From Candidatus Pelagibacterales bacterium (GTDB lineage Bacteria > Pseudomonadota > Alphaproteobacteria > Rickettsiales > UBA1997), in the NCBI GenBank assembly GCA_016882165.1, contig VHBV01000081.1, forward strand, positions 1-5,948: 5,948 bases of DNA. Reading direction: 5' to 3'. Shown in pieces: positions 1-5,948 of this stretch. Numbering within the stretch: position 1 is the first letter of the stretch; each line of letters begins with the position of its first letter. The notes under the pieces were generated by a model. It was not told where the DNA came from. It saw only the letters and a program-made list of their open reading frames with translations, and did no database searches. Made by a program: the position numbers and the translations under genes.

Positions 1-50
1 AGCTCTCAATGACTTAGAATTATAAAGAGATTTCCACAAATAAAGTGCTT

Positions 51-78
51 CTGACAGAGATTGGGATTGTAATAAAAT
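51..78 (+). promoter_or_regulatory. Possible sigma-70 promoter for the carA operon
   Basis: CTGACA at 51-56 matches the -35 consensus at 5 of 6 bases. TAAAAT at 73-78 matches the -10 consensus at 5 of 6, with a 16-base spacer. It would start transcription near 85 and leave a leader of about 110 bases before carA. A weaker alternative is TTGTCA at 130-135 with CAAAAT at 152-157. In DNA this AT-rich, such matches arise by chance, so this is only the best candidate in the leader. Confidence 0.3.
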
Positions 79-113
79 AGTTAGTTAATCATCCAATAGA
101 TCATTACCCAAAA

Positions 114-164
114 TTTCCTAAAATTATTATTGTCATTGAAGATTTTATAGCCAAAATTAGGAAA
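114..164 (+). repeat. 8-bp perfect inverted repeat in the carA leader
   Basis: TTTCCTAA at 114-121 is the exact reverse complement of TTAGGAAA at 157-164, with 35 bases between the arms. An 8-base direct repeat CCAAAATT (108-115 and 151-158) overlaps both arms. A long-looped RNA stem or an operator-like dyad is possible. No T-run follows, so it is not a terminator. The core has only two G:C pairs, and chance is a real alternative. Confidence 0.3.
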
Positions 165-193
165 ATAATTCAAAACTAAATCTCACAAAATCA

Positions 194-1375
194 ATGCAAG
201 GTTCAAATAATTTTTATCAGGCAACCAAAAATGCTGCCTTAATTTTTCCTGATGGCTCTTGTTTTTACGGTTATGGAATTGGTAAAAAAGCCACAACAAC
301 TGGTGAAATTTGCTTCAATACAGCAATTACTGGTTACCAAGAAATTCTAACTGATCCTTCTTATTCTGGACAAATAATAAACTTCACCTTCCCACATATT
401 GGAAATATTGGTACTAATAGTAAAGATATTGAATCTGAAAATCCTAAAGCTTGTGGCCTGATAATTAGAGAACCAATTACTAATCCTTCCAATTATCGCT
501 CTGAGTCTCATTTGAACGAATGGTTAATTAAAAATAACCTTACAGGAATTTCAGGTATTGATACCAGAAAAATTACTAAACTTATCAAGCTAAAAGGTGC
601 TAAAACTGTTGCTATAGTTTACCAAGATAATATTGATGATGCTTTAATTAAAAAAACTGTTGAACAAATTAACAAAACCCCAGATTTAGACGGAATTGAA
701 CTTGCAGAAAGTGCTAGCCAAAATAAGAATTATAATTGGGGAAATGAAGCAAAGTGGATTCAAGACGCAAACTCATATAATGATTCGGTACAAAAAAAGC
801 TAAAAGTCGTTGCTATTGATTATGGTGCTAAACTTAATATCTTGCGTTGTTTAACAGAAGCTGGTTGTGATGTTGAAGTTGTTGGAGCAAAAGCAAGTTT
901 TGCAGAAATTAAAAGCCACAACCCTGATGGTGTTTTCTTATCAAACGGCCCTGGAGACCCTGCTGAAACTGGTAAATATGCAATTCCTGTAATTCAAGAA
1001 ATTCTAAAAAACAAAATTCCTCTTTTTGGAATTTGTTTAGGCCATCAACTTCTTGCGCTTTCAATTGGTGCTAAAACTTCTAAAATGCATCAAGGCCATC
1101 GTGGAGCAAATCATCCTGTTCAAAATTTAAAAACCAAAAAAGTAGAAATCACTAGTCAAAACCATGGTTTTTGTGTTGATGCTAAATCAATGCCAGAGAA
1201 TGCTGAAATTACTCATATTTCCTTGTTTGATCAAACAGTAGAAGGATTGAGTTTAAAAGATGGCTCAGCTTTTTCAGTGCAATATCACCCTGAAAGTTCT
1301 CCAGGACCAGATGATAGCTTCTATCTATTTGAAGAATTTGTTTCCTTAATGAAGAAGAAAAATGAGCGCAATTAG
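194..1375 (+). CDS. carA: Carbamoyl-phosphate synthase small (glutaminase) subunit
   Basis: CarA hydrolyses glutamine and passes ammonia to CarB, which makes carbamoyl phosphate for pyrimidine and arginine synthesis in the cytoplasm. Residues 1 to about 150 are the CarA-specific N-terminal domain (TGYQEILTDPSYSGQ, FPHIGNIGTN, GISGIDTRKITKLI). Residues about 204-385 are a class I glutamine amidotransferase domain with NGPGDP at 251-256, the nucleophile elbow GICLGHQ (Cys281) and YHPE with His365 and Glu367. The Cys-to-His spacing of 84 equals that of E. coli CarA (Cys269, His353), so the active site looks intact. The 393 residues are slightly more than E. coli's 382, owing to about 10 extra N-terminal residues. 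ATG 194 is the only ATG after the in-frame stop at 158-160 and before the conserved domain; it has no clear Shine-Dalgarno. The stop lies 14 bp inside the next gene. carB is not adjacent. Identity is secure. Confidence 0.97.
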   Translation: MQGSNNFYQATKNAALIFPDGSCFYGYGIGKKATTTGEICFNTAITGYQEILTDPSYSGQIINFTFPHIGNIGTNSKDIESENPKACGLIIREPITNPSNYRSESHLNEWLIKNNLTGISGIDTRKITKLIKLKGAKTVAIVYQDNIDDALIKKTVEQINKTPDLDGIELAESASQNKNYNWGNEAKWIQDANSYNDSVQKKLKVVAIDYGAKLNILRCLTEAGCDVEVVGAKASFAEIKSHNPDGVFLSNGPGDPAETGKYAIPVIQEILKNKIPLFGICLGHQLLALSIGAKTSKMHQGHRGANHPVQNLKTKKVEITSQNHGFCVDAKSMPENAEITHISLFDQTVEGLSLKDGSAFSVQYHPESSPGPDDSFYLFEEFVSLMKKKNERN

Positions 1376-2810
1376 CAACGCTTATCTAATAATTTTTTTA
1401 CCGCTAATTGCTTCTTTATTTAGCTTTCTTGTTCCAAAAAAGAAAATAGTTGTCACTACAATTGTTTTAACAAGCTTATCACTGATAGCCTTGTCATGTC
1501 AAAATCTTCTTAACGTTTTGGCATATAAAAACATATCTAATAACTTTGATTTGGGACAGATTTCTCTTGGTCTTGAGTTCTCAATTTCAGCAATTGGTGC
1601 AACTTTCTTACTTCTTGCCTTTTTTACGAAATCAATAATTTTCTTTTTTTTCACAAAAGACTTTGAAAACTCTTTAGAAGAAAAAAATAAAATTGTTTTT
1701 TATCAACTTTATCTTTTTCAATTTTTTGCTATAGCTGGAATTTTTACCGCTGATAGTTTTTTTAATATAATTATTTTCGTAGAAATTTATATATTAACTA
1801 TCTTTGCGTTGGCTGAGATTTTACTAAATCAAAACAGAAATAATTGGAGATATTTCTTATTCAATTCTCTGGTAACAATTTTGATTTTGTTTTTACTTTT
1901 AGTAAGTCAGATTATTTTTTCTGAAAGTAATATTAGCGCAATTGCGGAAAATATTTCTCTAATTTTGCCTTCTCAACTTAGTTTTATGATTGTGTTTTTT
2001 GCAATCATCATTTTGGCTTTATTGTCTAAAATGCTTTTTCCTTATTTTTCCTTTAAATCAGAAAATAGCAAAACTTCTAAATTTTTTTTATCGGAGCTAT
2101 ATTTTGTTAAATCAGCTGTAGCAATTTTCTTAACTCTAAAATTTTCATATGTTTTTTTTGGAAATTTAACTATTGAATTATTGGGTAAAGTTGCACCATT
2201 TTTAATTTTTCTTTCATTATCTTTAGTTTCTTATTTTGCGCTGCAACTAAGAAAGCAAAACTCTTATCAAAACTTCTTTCAGCACATTATCTGCAATAAT
2301 CTAGCGATTGTTTTTGTTACATTGGCAATTTCCAATCTTTACTCGCTACAATCTTTATTTTTCACAATAATTAACTTCTTTTTCATTAATTTAGCTTTCT
2401 TTTTTATTTTTTCTTTAATTGAAGAAAAAACTGACAATAAAGGACAAGTATTTTTTATTTTAAAAAGAAACTTTTCTTCATTTTTCTTTCCAATCAAAAT
2501 TTTATTATTTTTTTTATCTGCTTTTCCTCTTTCTTTTTTATTTTTCTCAAATTGGTATCTAATAAAAGCTGCTTTTGACTCTATTTATTTACCGTTATTA
2601 TTTTTGATTGTTGCTATTTCAAACTTTTCTTACGTTTTTACTTCTCTGAAATTATTTGAAATGATAGAAATTGAAGAAGAAAAATCAGAGAATAATTTTT
2701 CAAATATTGCATCATTTTTACTATTATTCGCTGTAATTATTCTTTTATTTGCATCTTCAGATTTTCTTAAGAATTTGTCTTTAGAATTTGCATTATCACT
2801 AATTCCTTAA
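1362..2810 (+). CDS. Divergent MrpD/NuoN-like antiporter-type membrane subunit
   Basis: A 482-residue inner-membrane protein with about 14 hydrophobic segments, the usual number for the proton-antiporter family of Mrp Na+/H+ antiporters and complex I (NuoL/M/N). Hallmarks visible by eye are TADSFFNIIIFVEIYIL in segment 5 with Glu141, LLSKMLFPYFSF in segment 7 with Lys223, and ELYFVKSAVAIFL in segment 8 with Lys250. The Glu-Lys spacing of 82 is that expected between the TM5 Glu and TM7 Lys of MrpD. YFLFNSL (164-170) and NISAIAENI (190-198) fit the MrpD blocks YFIMGT and NMADLA. FFSNWYLIKAAFDS (394-407) fits the MrpD block SKWYLI.GALE, but with Asn397 where the TM12 Lys is expected. The second half is strongly diverged and Phe-rich. 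ATG 1362 overlaps carA by 14 bp and follows a purine-rich GAAGAAGAAAA, suggesting translational coupling. It probably takes part in H+ or Na+ translocation with the next gene's product. The fold is fairly sure; substrate and complex are unknown. Confidence 0.75.
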   Translation: MSAISNAYLIIFLPLIASLFSFLVPKKKIVVTTIVLTSLSLIALSCQNLLNVLAYKNISNNFDLGQISLGLEFSISAIGATFLLLAFFTKSIIFFFFTKDFENSLEEKNKIVFYQLYLFQFFAIAGIFTADSFFNIIIFVEIYILTIFALAEILLNQNRNNWRYFLFNSLVTILILFLLLVSQIIFSESNISAIAENISLILPSQLSFMIVFFAIIILALLSKMLFPYFSFKSENSKTSKFFLSELYFVKSAVAIFLTLKFSYVFFGNLTIELLGKVAPFLIFLSLSLVSYFALQLRKQNSYQNFFQHIICNNLAIVFVTLAISNLYSLQSLFFTIINFFFINLAFFFIFSLIEEKTDNKGQVFFILKRNFSSFFFPIKILLFFLSAFPLSFLFFSNWYLIKAAFDSIYLPLLFLIVAISNFSYVFTSLKLFEMIEIEEEKSENNFSNIASFLLLFAVIILLFASSDFLKNLSLEFALSLIP

Positions 2811-2812
2811 TC

Positions 2813-2836
2813 TTATCGCTTTTACTACAGTGATAA
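2813..2836 (+). other. Small RNA hairpin between the two membrane genes
   Basis: TTATCGCT at 2813-2820 pairs with AGTGATAA at 2829-2836 (8 pairs, one of them G-U) around an 8-base loop. It occupies the 42-bp gap between the two membrane genes, the only gap longer than 1 bp in the gene set. A-rich sequence follows rather than a T-run, so it does not look like a plus-strand intrinsic terminator. A processing or stability element is possible. It starts 2 bases after the upstream stop codon and ends 16 bases before the next ATG. Confidence 0.4.
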
Positions 2837-2852
2837 AAAACAAATAAAAAAT

Positions 2853-4301
2853 ATGTTTTTACTTTTCGTAAATTCAGTAATTCCAGTTTTTGGTTACTTT
2901 TTTATCGGATTTTCTCGTAGCAGCAAATTGAATAAAATGATTTTTAAACTTTTGCCAGTTTTGTTTTTAATGAATCTTTTTGGTTTAAGTGCTTATGCTA
3001 ATAAAGGCGCTAACTTGGAAATATTTAACTTATTTTCTAACACAACTTTTGGTTTTAATATTGATAAATTAAACTTTCTTTTGCTTCTATCACTGGGTTT
3101 AATTTGGATAACTTTTGTTTTTCATATAAATCAAATTTCTAAGTTTCTTCAAGAAGAAATAACTGATAATTTAAAACTAAAAATAACCGCCTCTTTTGCG
3201 CTGCTAAACTGTTTAATAATTTCAAATAATCTTTTAACAACACTGTTTTTTTACAGTTTTTTGCTATTATTGAATCATTTTTTTGCTAAAGATTTTCTAT
3301 ACGAAAAAAATTCTAAACTTTGCATTATTCCAAAACTTTCTTTTTACTTACAAAGTTTTTTATTTTTTGTGGCTGTAGTTTTAAATGATAAATTTTTTGG
3401 TAATGTAAGTTTTCTTTTACAAAACAATTCTCAACACTTGAACCTTCTAGTTTTATATTTTGTAGCTCTATTTTTCATTTTTTTAATTCCTTACCTATTT
3501 TATCAATCTTTTAAAAGCTCAAATATTGCTCTAATATATATTTCGTTTTTTGTAATAAGTGGTTTTGGAAGTTTGGTAATTTTTACCAAAATACTCAAAA
3601 CCATCTTTGCTTCATCTGCTTCTAATTTAATAGTTTCATCAATTTTTCATTATTTTTTAGTCATAGTTTTTACAATTATTTTGATAAACGCAGTTTTGAT
3701 GATTTTTTCAAAAAATCTGAAAGCCTCTTTCTTTTATTTAATTTCAAATCAAATTTTACTTTCAGCAATTTCAATTACTATTTTTGCTTCTTTTGATAAT
3801 TCTAAAATTTACTTACCAATAGTTTCATCTGCTTTATCAAATATTTTAATTTTATTAAGTTTTTCGAATTTTAATTTTTACATAGAAAAATTAAAATTAA
3901 GTTCAATAAAAGGAATGTTTGATAATTTAAAAATTAGTAGCATCTTTTTGATATTTGCTTTGCTCAATGTTTTGCCTTTGTTTCCGGCAATTTCATTATA
4001 TGAAAAGTTTTTTGTAATTAAGGCTATTTTCCAGAAAGAGTTACTTTGGATAGGAATTATTTTTGTTTTGAACTTCTTTTTCATCTTTGTTTTGGGTTGT
4101 AAACTATCTTATTTCCTTCTATCTAAGATCGAAGGAAACACTAAAAACATCAAATCTTCTGATGAAAACTATAATCAAAATAAACAAGAAGATTTAACAA
4201 ATTTTGAATTAAGTTTAAATTTAATTCCTTTTGCAGTTTTATTTATAATGATTGTGTTGCCAATTTTTTTGCAATTTAAAATAGGTATTTTTGCTCTATG
4301 A
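2853..4301 (+). CDS. Degenerate Mrp/NuoL-M-like antiporter membrane subunit
   Basis: A 482-residue, very hydrophobic protein with about 14 membrane segments, probably a second and more divergent member of the Mrp/complex I antiporter superfamily. FGFNIDKLNFLLLL (66-79) fits the family block F.LDPLG.LF before segment 3. ISNNLLTTLFFYSFLLLLNH (123-142) fits the segment 5 block SANLFTLFLFYE.LTL, but Ser135 replaces the key Glu. FIFLIPYLFYQSF (208-220) fits segment 7, with Phe208 where the Lys belongs. The segment 8 Lys also seems lost (Ser236/Gly237), although Lys246 is nearby. FPAISLYEKFFVIKAIF (377-393) fits the TM12 block PP.AGF.SKWYL and keeps Lys385. A hydrophilic loop (about 425-450) precedes the last segment. 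ATG 2853 lacks a Shine-Dalgarno and sits after an A-rich stretch. Its TGA overlaps the proA ATG as ATGA. It may be a structural or non-pumping partner of the upstream protein. The family call is by eye and less certain than for its neighbour. Confidence 0.6.
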   Translation: MFLLFVNSVIPVFGYFFIGFSRSSKLNKMIFKLLPVLFLMNLFGLSAYANKGANLEIFNLFSNTTFGFNIDKLNFLLLLSLGLIWITFVFHINQISKFLQEEITDNLKLKITASFALLNCLIISNNLLTTLFFYSFLLLLNHFFAKDFLYEKNSKLCIIPKLSFYLQSFLFFVAVVLNDKFFGNVSFLLQNNSQHLNLLVLYFVALFFIFLIPYLFYQSFKSSNIALIYISFFVISGFGSLVIFTKILKTIFASSASNLIVSSIFHYFLVIVFTIILINAVLMIFSKNLKASFFYLISNQILLSAISITIFASFDNSKIYLPIVSSALSNILILLSFSNFNFYIEKLKLSSIKGMFDNLKISSIFLIFALLNVLPLFPAISLYEKFFVIKAIFQKELLWIGIIFVLNFFFIFVLGCKLSYFLLSKIEGNTKNIKSSDENYNQNKQEDLTNFELSLNLIPFAVLFIMIVLPIFLQFKIGIFAL

Positions 4302-5557
4302 ATGAGATAGAAAAAAAAGTTTTAAAAATTTGCTCTGATTCTAAAAGGGCATCTTTTGATATTGCTAATCTTGATGCTGAAACTAAAAATCAGGTTTTGC
4401 TTGAAGCTGCTAAATTAATTAAGAAACATGCGCCAAAAATTATTAAAGCAAACCAAAAAGATGTAAAAATTGCTAAAGAAAATAAGCTTGATAATGCAAA
4501 AATTGATCGTCTTGTTTTAGATGAAAATAGAATTATAGCTTTAGCAAATTCAGTTAAAGAAGTTACTAAACTCGCTGATCCAGTTGGTAAAATACTATAT
4601 GAAACCAAAAGAGATAATGGTCTTCATATAAAAAGAACTACAATTCCTTTGGGTGTTTTACTGGCAATTTTTGAATCTCGTCCAAATGTAACTTCTGATA
4701 TTTCTGCATTGTCATTAAAATCAGGTAACTCAGTTATTTTACGTTGCGGCTCAGACAGTATTAATTCTTCTAAAGTTTTAGCCGACATCTATCGCGAAGC
4801 TTTGGAAAATTTTTCTTTAGATAAAAATGCAGTAATTTTGGTTTCAAATACTGAAAGAGAATATGTTTCTGAACTTCTAAAAATGGAAAATTACATTGAT
4901 GTTGTAGTTCCAAGAGGAGGAAAATCTCTTATCAAAGCAGTTATGGATCATACAAAAATACCAGTATTTCGTCATCTTGATGGTAATTGTCACACTTATA
5001 TCCACGAAAAAGCAGATTTTGAAAAGGCTCGTAAAATTTTATTGAATGCTAAGTTGCGTAGAGTTGGAATTTGTGGTGCAACAGAATCTTTGTTGGTTGA
5101 TCACAAAATTGCCAAAAGAATTTTGCCTTTAATTGCTGCTGATTTATCTAATATGGGTTGCGAGATGAGAGGAGACGAAGAATCAACTAAAATTGATGCA
5201 AGAATTAAACTGGCAATAGAAAAAGATTTTTATACCGAATATTTGGATAAAATAATTTCTATAAAAGTTGTTAAAGATATTGATGAAGCAATCAAACATA
5301 TTTCAATTTATGGATCTTCTCATACTGAAAGCATCATAACTGAAGAACAAAAATCAGCTGATAAGTTCTTATCTAGAGTAAATTCAGCAATTGTTATGCA
5401 TAATGCTTCAACTCAGTTTGCTGACGGTGGTGAGTTTGGTCTTGGAGCAGAAGTTGGTATTGCAACTGGTAAAATGCATGCTAGAGGTCCTGTAGGTCTG
5501 GAACAACTTGTAACATACAAGTATATTGTTGAAGCTGAATGTGCTTTGAGAAAATAA
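4298..5557 (+). CDS. proA: Glutamate-5-semialdehyde dehydrogenase (gamma-glutamyl phosphate reductase)
   Basis: ProA reduces L-glutamyl 5-phosphate with NADPH to glutamate 5-semialdehyde, the second step of proline synthesis from glutamate, in the cytoplasm. It is an aldehyde-dehydrogenase-fold protein of 419 residues, full length for the family (E. coli 417). Visible signatures are IPLGVLLAIFESRPNVTSD (Arg128-Pro129-Asn130 in the middle), SLKSGNSVILRCGSDS, YIDVVVPRGGKSLI, HLDGNCHTYIHEKAD and LRRVGICGATESLLVD with catalytic Cys259. The C-terminal part carries FGLGAEVGIATGKMHARGP followed by LEQLVTYKYIV, the family-typical end. No key residue is missing. ATG 4298 overlaps the upstream TGA by 4 bp, so translation is probably coupled; the nearest Shine-Dalgarno-like bases (TAGG at 4282-4285) are weak and distant. 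The usual partner proB is not in the window. A run of eight A (4311-4318) lies just after the start codon. Confidence 0.97.
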   Translation: MNEIEKKVLKICSDSKRASFDIANLDAETKNQVLLEAAKLIKKHAPKIIKANQKDVKIAKENKLDNAKIDRLVLDENRIIALANSVKEVTKLADPVGKILYETKRDNGLHIKRTTIPLGVLLAIFESRPNVTSDISALSLKSGNSVILRCGSDSINSSKVLADIYREALENFSLDKNAVILVSNTEREYVSELLKMENYIDVVVPRGGKSLIKAVMDHTKIPVFRHLDGNCHTYIHEKADFEKARKILLNAKLRRVGICGATESLLVDHKIAKRILPLIAADLSNMGCEMRGDEESTKIDARIKLAIEKDFYTEYLDKIISIKVVKDIDEAIKHISIYGSSHTESIITEEQKSADKFLSRVNSAIVMHNASTQFADGGEFGLGAEVGIATGKMHARGPVGLEQLVTYKYIVEAECALRK

Positions 5558-5558
5558 T

Positions 5559-5948
5559 ATGGAAAAAAACGTTATTGAAAGTTTAAGCAAAATTATTGCT
5601 AAACTTCCGGGTCTTGGTCCAAGAGCTGCGAAAAGAATAATACTAAACCTAGCTAATAACAAAGAAAAAACCTTGCTTCCACTTATAAAAGCAATGCAAT
5701 CTTTGCACGATAATATTCATAATTGCGAAATTTGTGATAATCTTGATGAAGGTCTTATTTGTTCAATTTGTTCAAATCAAACACGAGATAAATCTATAAT
5801 TTGTATTGTTGAAGAAGTTGCTGATTTGTGGGCAATTGAAAGAGCGGGAAACTATAAAGGAACTTATCACATTTTAGGTGGAAATTTATCTGCAATTTCA
5901 GGTAAATCAATTGAAGATCTGAATATTAAAAAGCTCTACGAAAGATTA
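5559..5948 (+). CDS. recR: Recombination mediator RecR (3' end beyond window)
   Basis: RecR works with RecF/RecO to load RecA onto SSB-coated single-stranded DNA during gap repair. The visible 130 codons (family length about 200) begin MEKNVIESL. They contain the helix-hairpin-helix KLPGLGPRAAKRI (15-27), a C4 zinc finger with spacing C-x2-C-x8-C-x2-C (Cys56, 59, 68, 71), and the start of the Toprim domain: IICIVEEVADLWAIERAG (80-97) with Glu85, Glu86 and Asp89, then YHILGGNLSAISG. All hallmarks up to the cut are intact, and the reading frame is still open at the window edge. ATG 5559 comes 1 base after the proA stop, with GAG at 5548-5550 as a weak Shine-Dalgarno 8 bases upstream. recR usually follows dnaX and ybaB, so its position after proA is unusual. 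Confidence 0.96.
   Translation, partial: MEKNVIESLSKIIAKLPGLGPRAAKRIILNLANNKEKTLLPLIKAMQSLHDNIHNCEICDNLDEGLICSICSNQTRDKSIICIVEEVADLWAIERAGNYKGTYHILGGNLSAISGKSIEDLNIKKLYERL

Larger units (their letters stand above)
1..193. other. Leader region upstream of carA, no supportable gene
   Basis: All three plus-strand frames hit a stop within the first 25 bases (10-12, 15-17 and 23-25). If an upstream co-directional gene ends here, only a few codons are visible. The frame ending in TAA at 23-25 would give a tail ALNDLEL, which looks protein-like but is far too short to identify. No minus-strand ORF with a credible start runs off the left edge. The rest is AT-rich and carries a possible promoter and an inverted repeat (separate entries). 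No T-tract attenuator of the kind that controls some pyrimidine operons is visible. Confidence 0.6.

Noticed and set aside
2829..2850. Intrinsic terminator after the first membrane gene
   Set aside because: The hairpin is followed by A residues, not T, on the plus strand. A minus-strand reading would have a T-run, but no minus-strand gene is present to terminate.
3878..4084. 68-codon open frame on the minus strand
   Set aside because: It lies wholly inside the second membrane gene, antisense to coding sequence rich in AAA/TTT, shows no recognisable domain, and has no supporting context.
1362..4301. Identical length (482 residues) of the two membrane proteins as a sign of recent tandem duplication
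   Set aside because: No residue-level similarity beyond general family features and hydrophobicity is visible when the two are compared, and segments and loops are spaced differently (key-site spacing 82 against about 73). The equal length looks coincidental, or at most reflects an ancient common fold.
1362..4301. Very T-rich coding strand as evidence of horizontal transfer
   Set aside because: Membrane proteins rich in Phe, Leu and Ile in an AT-rich genome naturally use TTT, TTA and ATT codons; synonymous sites look similar to those in carA and proA.
4390..4608. 72-codon open frame on the minus strand
   Set aside because: It is antisense to the conserved proA N-terminal region; its hydrophobic look is what the reverse complement of Lys/Glu-rich codons gives.
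5408..5662. 84-codon open frame on the minus strand
   Set aside because: It spans the proA-recR junction antisense to the conserved C-terminus of ProA and the helix-hairpin-helix of RecR, both clearly real, so it is a shadow.

Overview
The window comes from an AT-rich bacterial chromosome (Lys, Asn, Ile and Phe codons dominate, mostly A/T-ending) that uses the standard bacterial code: TAG, TAA and TGA all serve as stops. CarA, ProA and RecR read as alphaproteobacterial proteins; for example CarA has the FPHIGNIGTN block and ProA has YIDVVVPRGGK and LRRVGICGATE. The low GC and fast-evolving membrane genes suggest a Rickettsiales-like or similarly streamlined alphaproteobacterium. This placement is an inference from reading the sequence, without a tree. 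Possession of carA and proA argues against the most reduced obligate intracellular lineages, which usually depend on the host for such compounds.

Layout: positions 1-193 form a leader with no supportable gene, holding a possible sigma-70 promoter and an 8-bp dyad. Five genes follow, all on the plus strand. They are carA (194-1375), two 482-residue polytopic membrane proteins of the MrpA/MrpD/NuoL/NuoM/NuoN antiporter-like superfamily (1362-2810 and 2853-4301), proA (4298-5557), and recR (from 5559, cut by the window end after 130 codons). The junctions are a 14-bp overlap, a 42-bp gap containing a small hairpin, an ATGA-type 4-bp overlap, and a 1-bp gap. No terminator is visible, so the whole set is probably one transcript.

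The functions are mixed: pyrimidine/arginine precursor synthesis (CarA), proline synthesis (ProA), recombinational repair (RecR) and probable cation/proton translocation (the membrane pair). None of carA, proA or recR has its usual partner (carB, proB, dnaX-ybaB) next to it. The main point of interest is the membrane pair. Both can be aligned by eye to the Mrp-type antiporter fold, but they are very divergent and have lost different key charged residues. The first keeps the TM5 Glu and the TM7 and TM8 Lys but has Asn at the expected TM12 Lys. The second has lost the TM5 Glu and TM7 Lys (and probably the TM8 Lys) but keeps a Lys at the TM12 site. No other Mrp or complex I subunit lies in the window.
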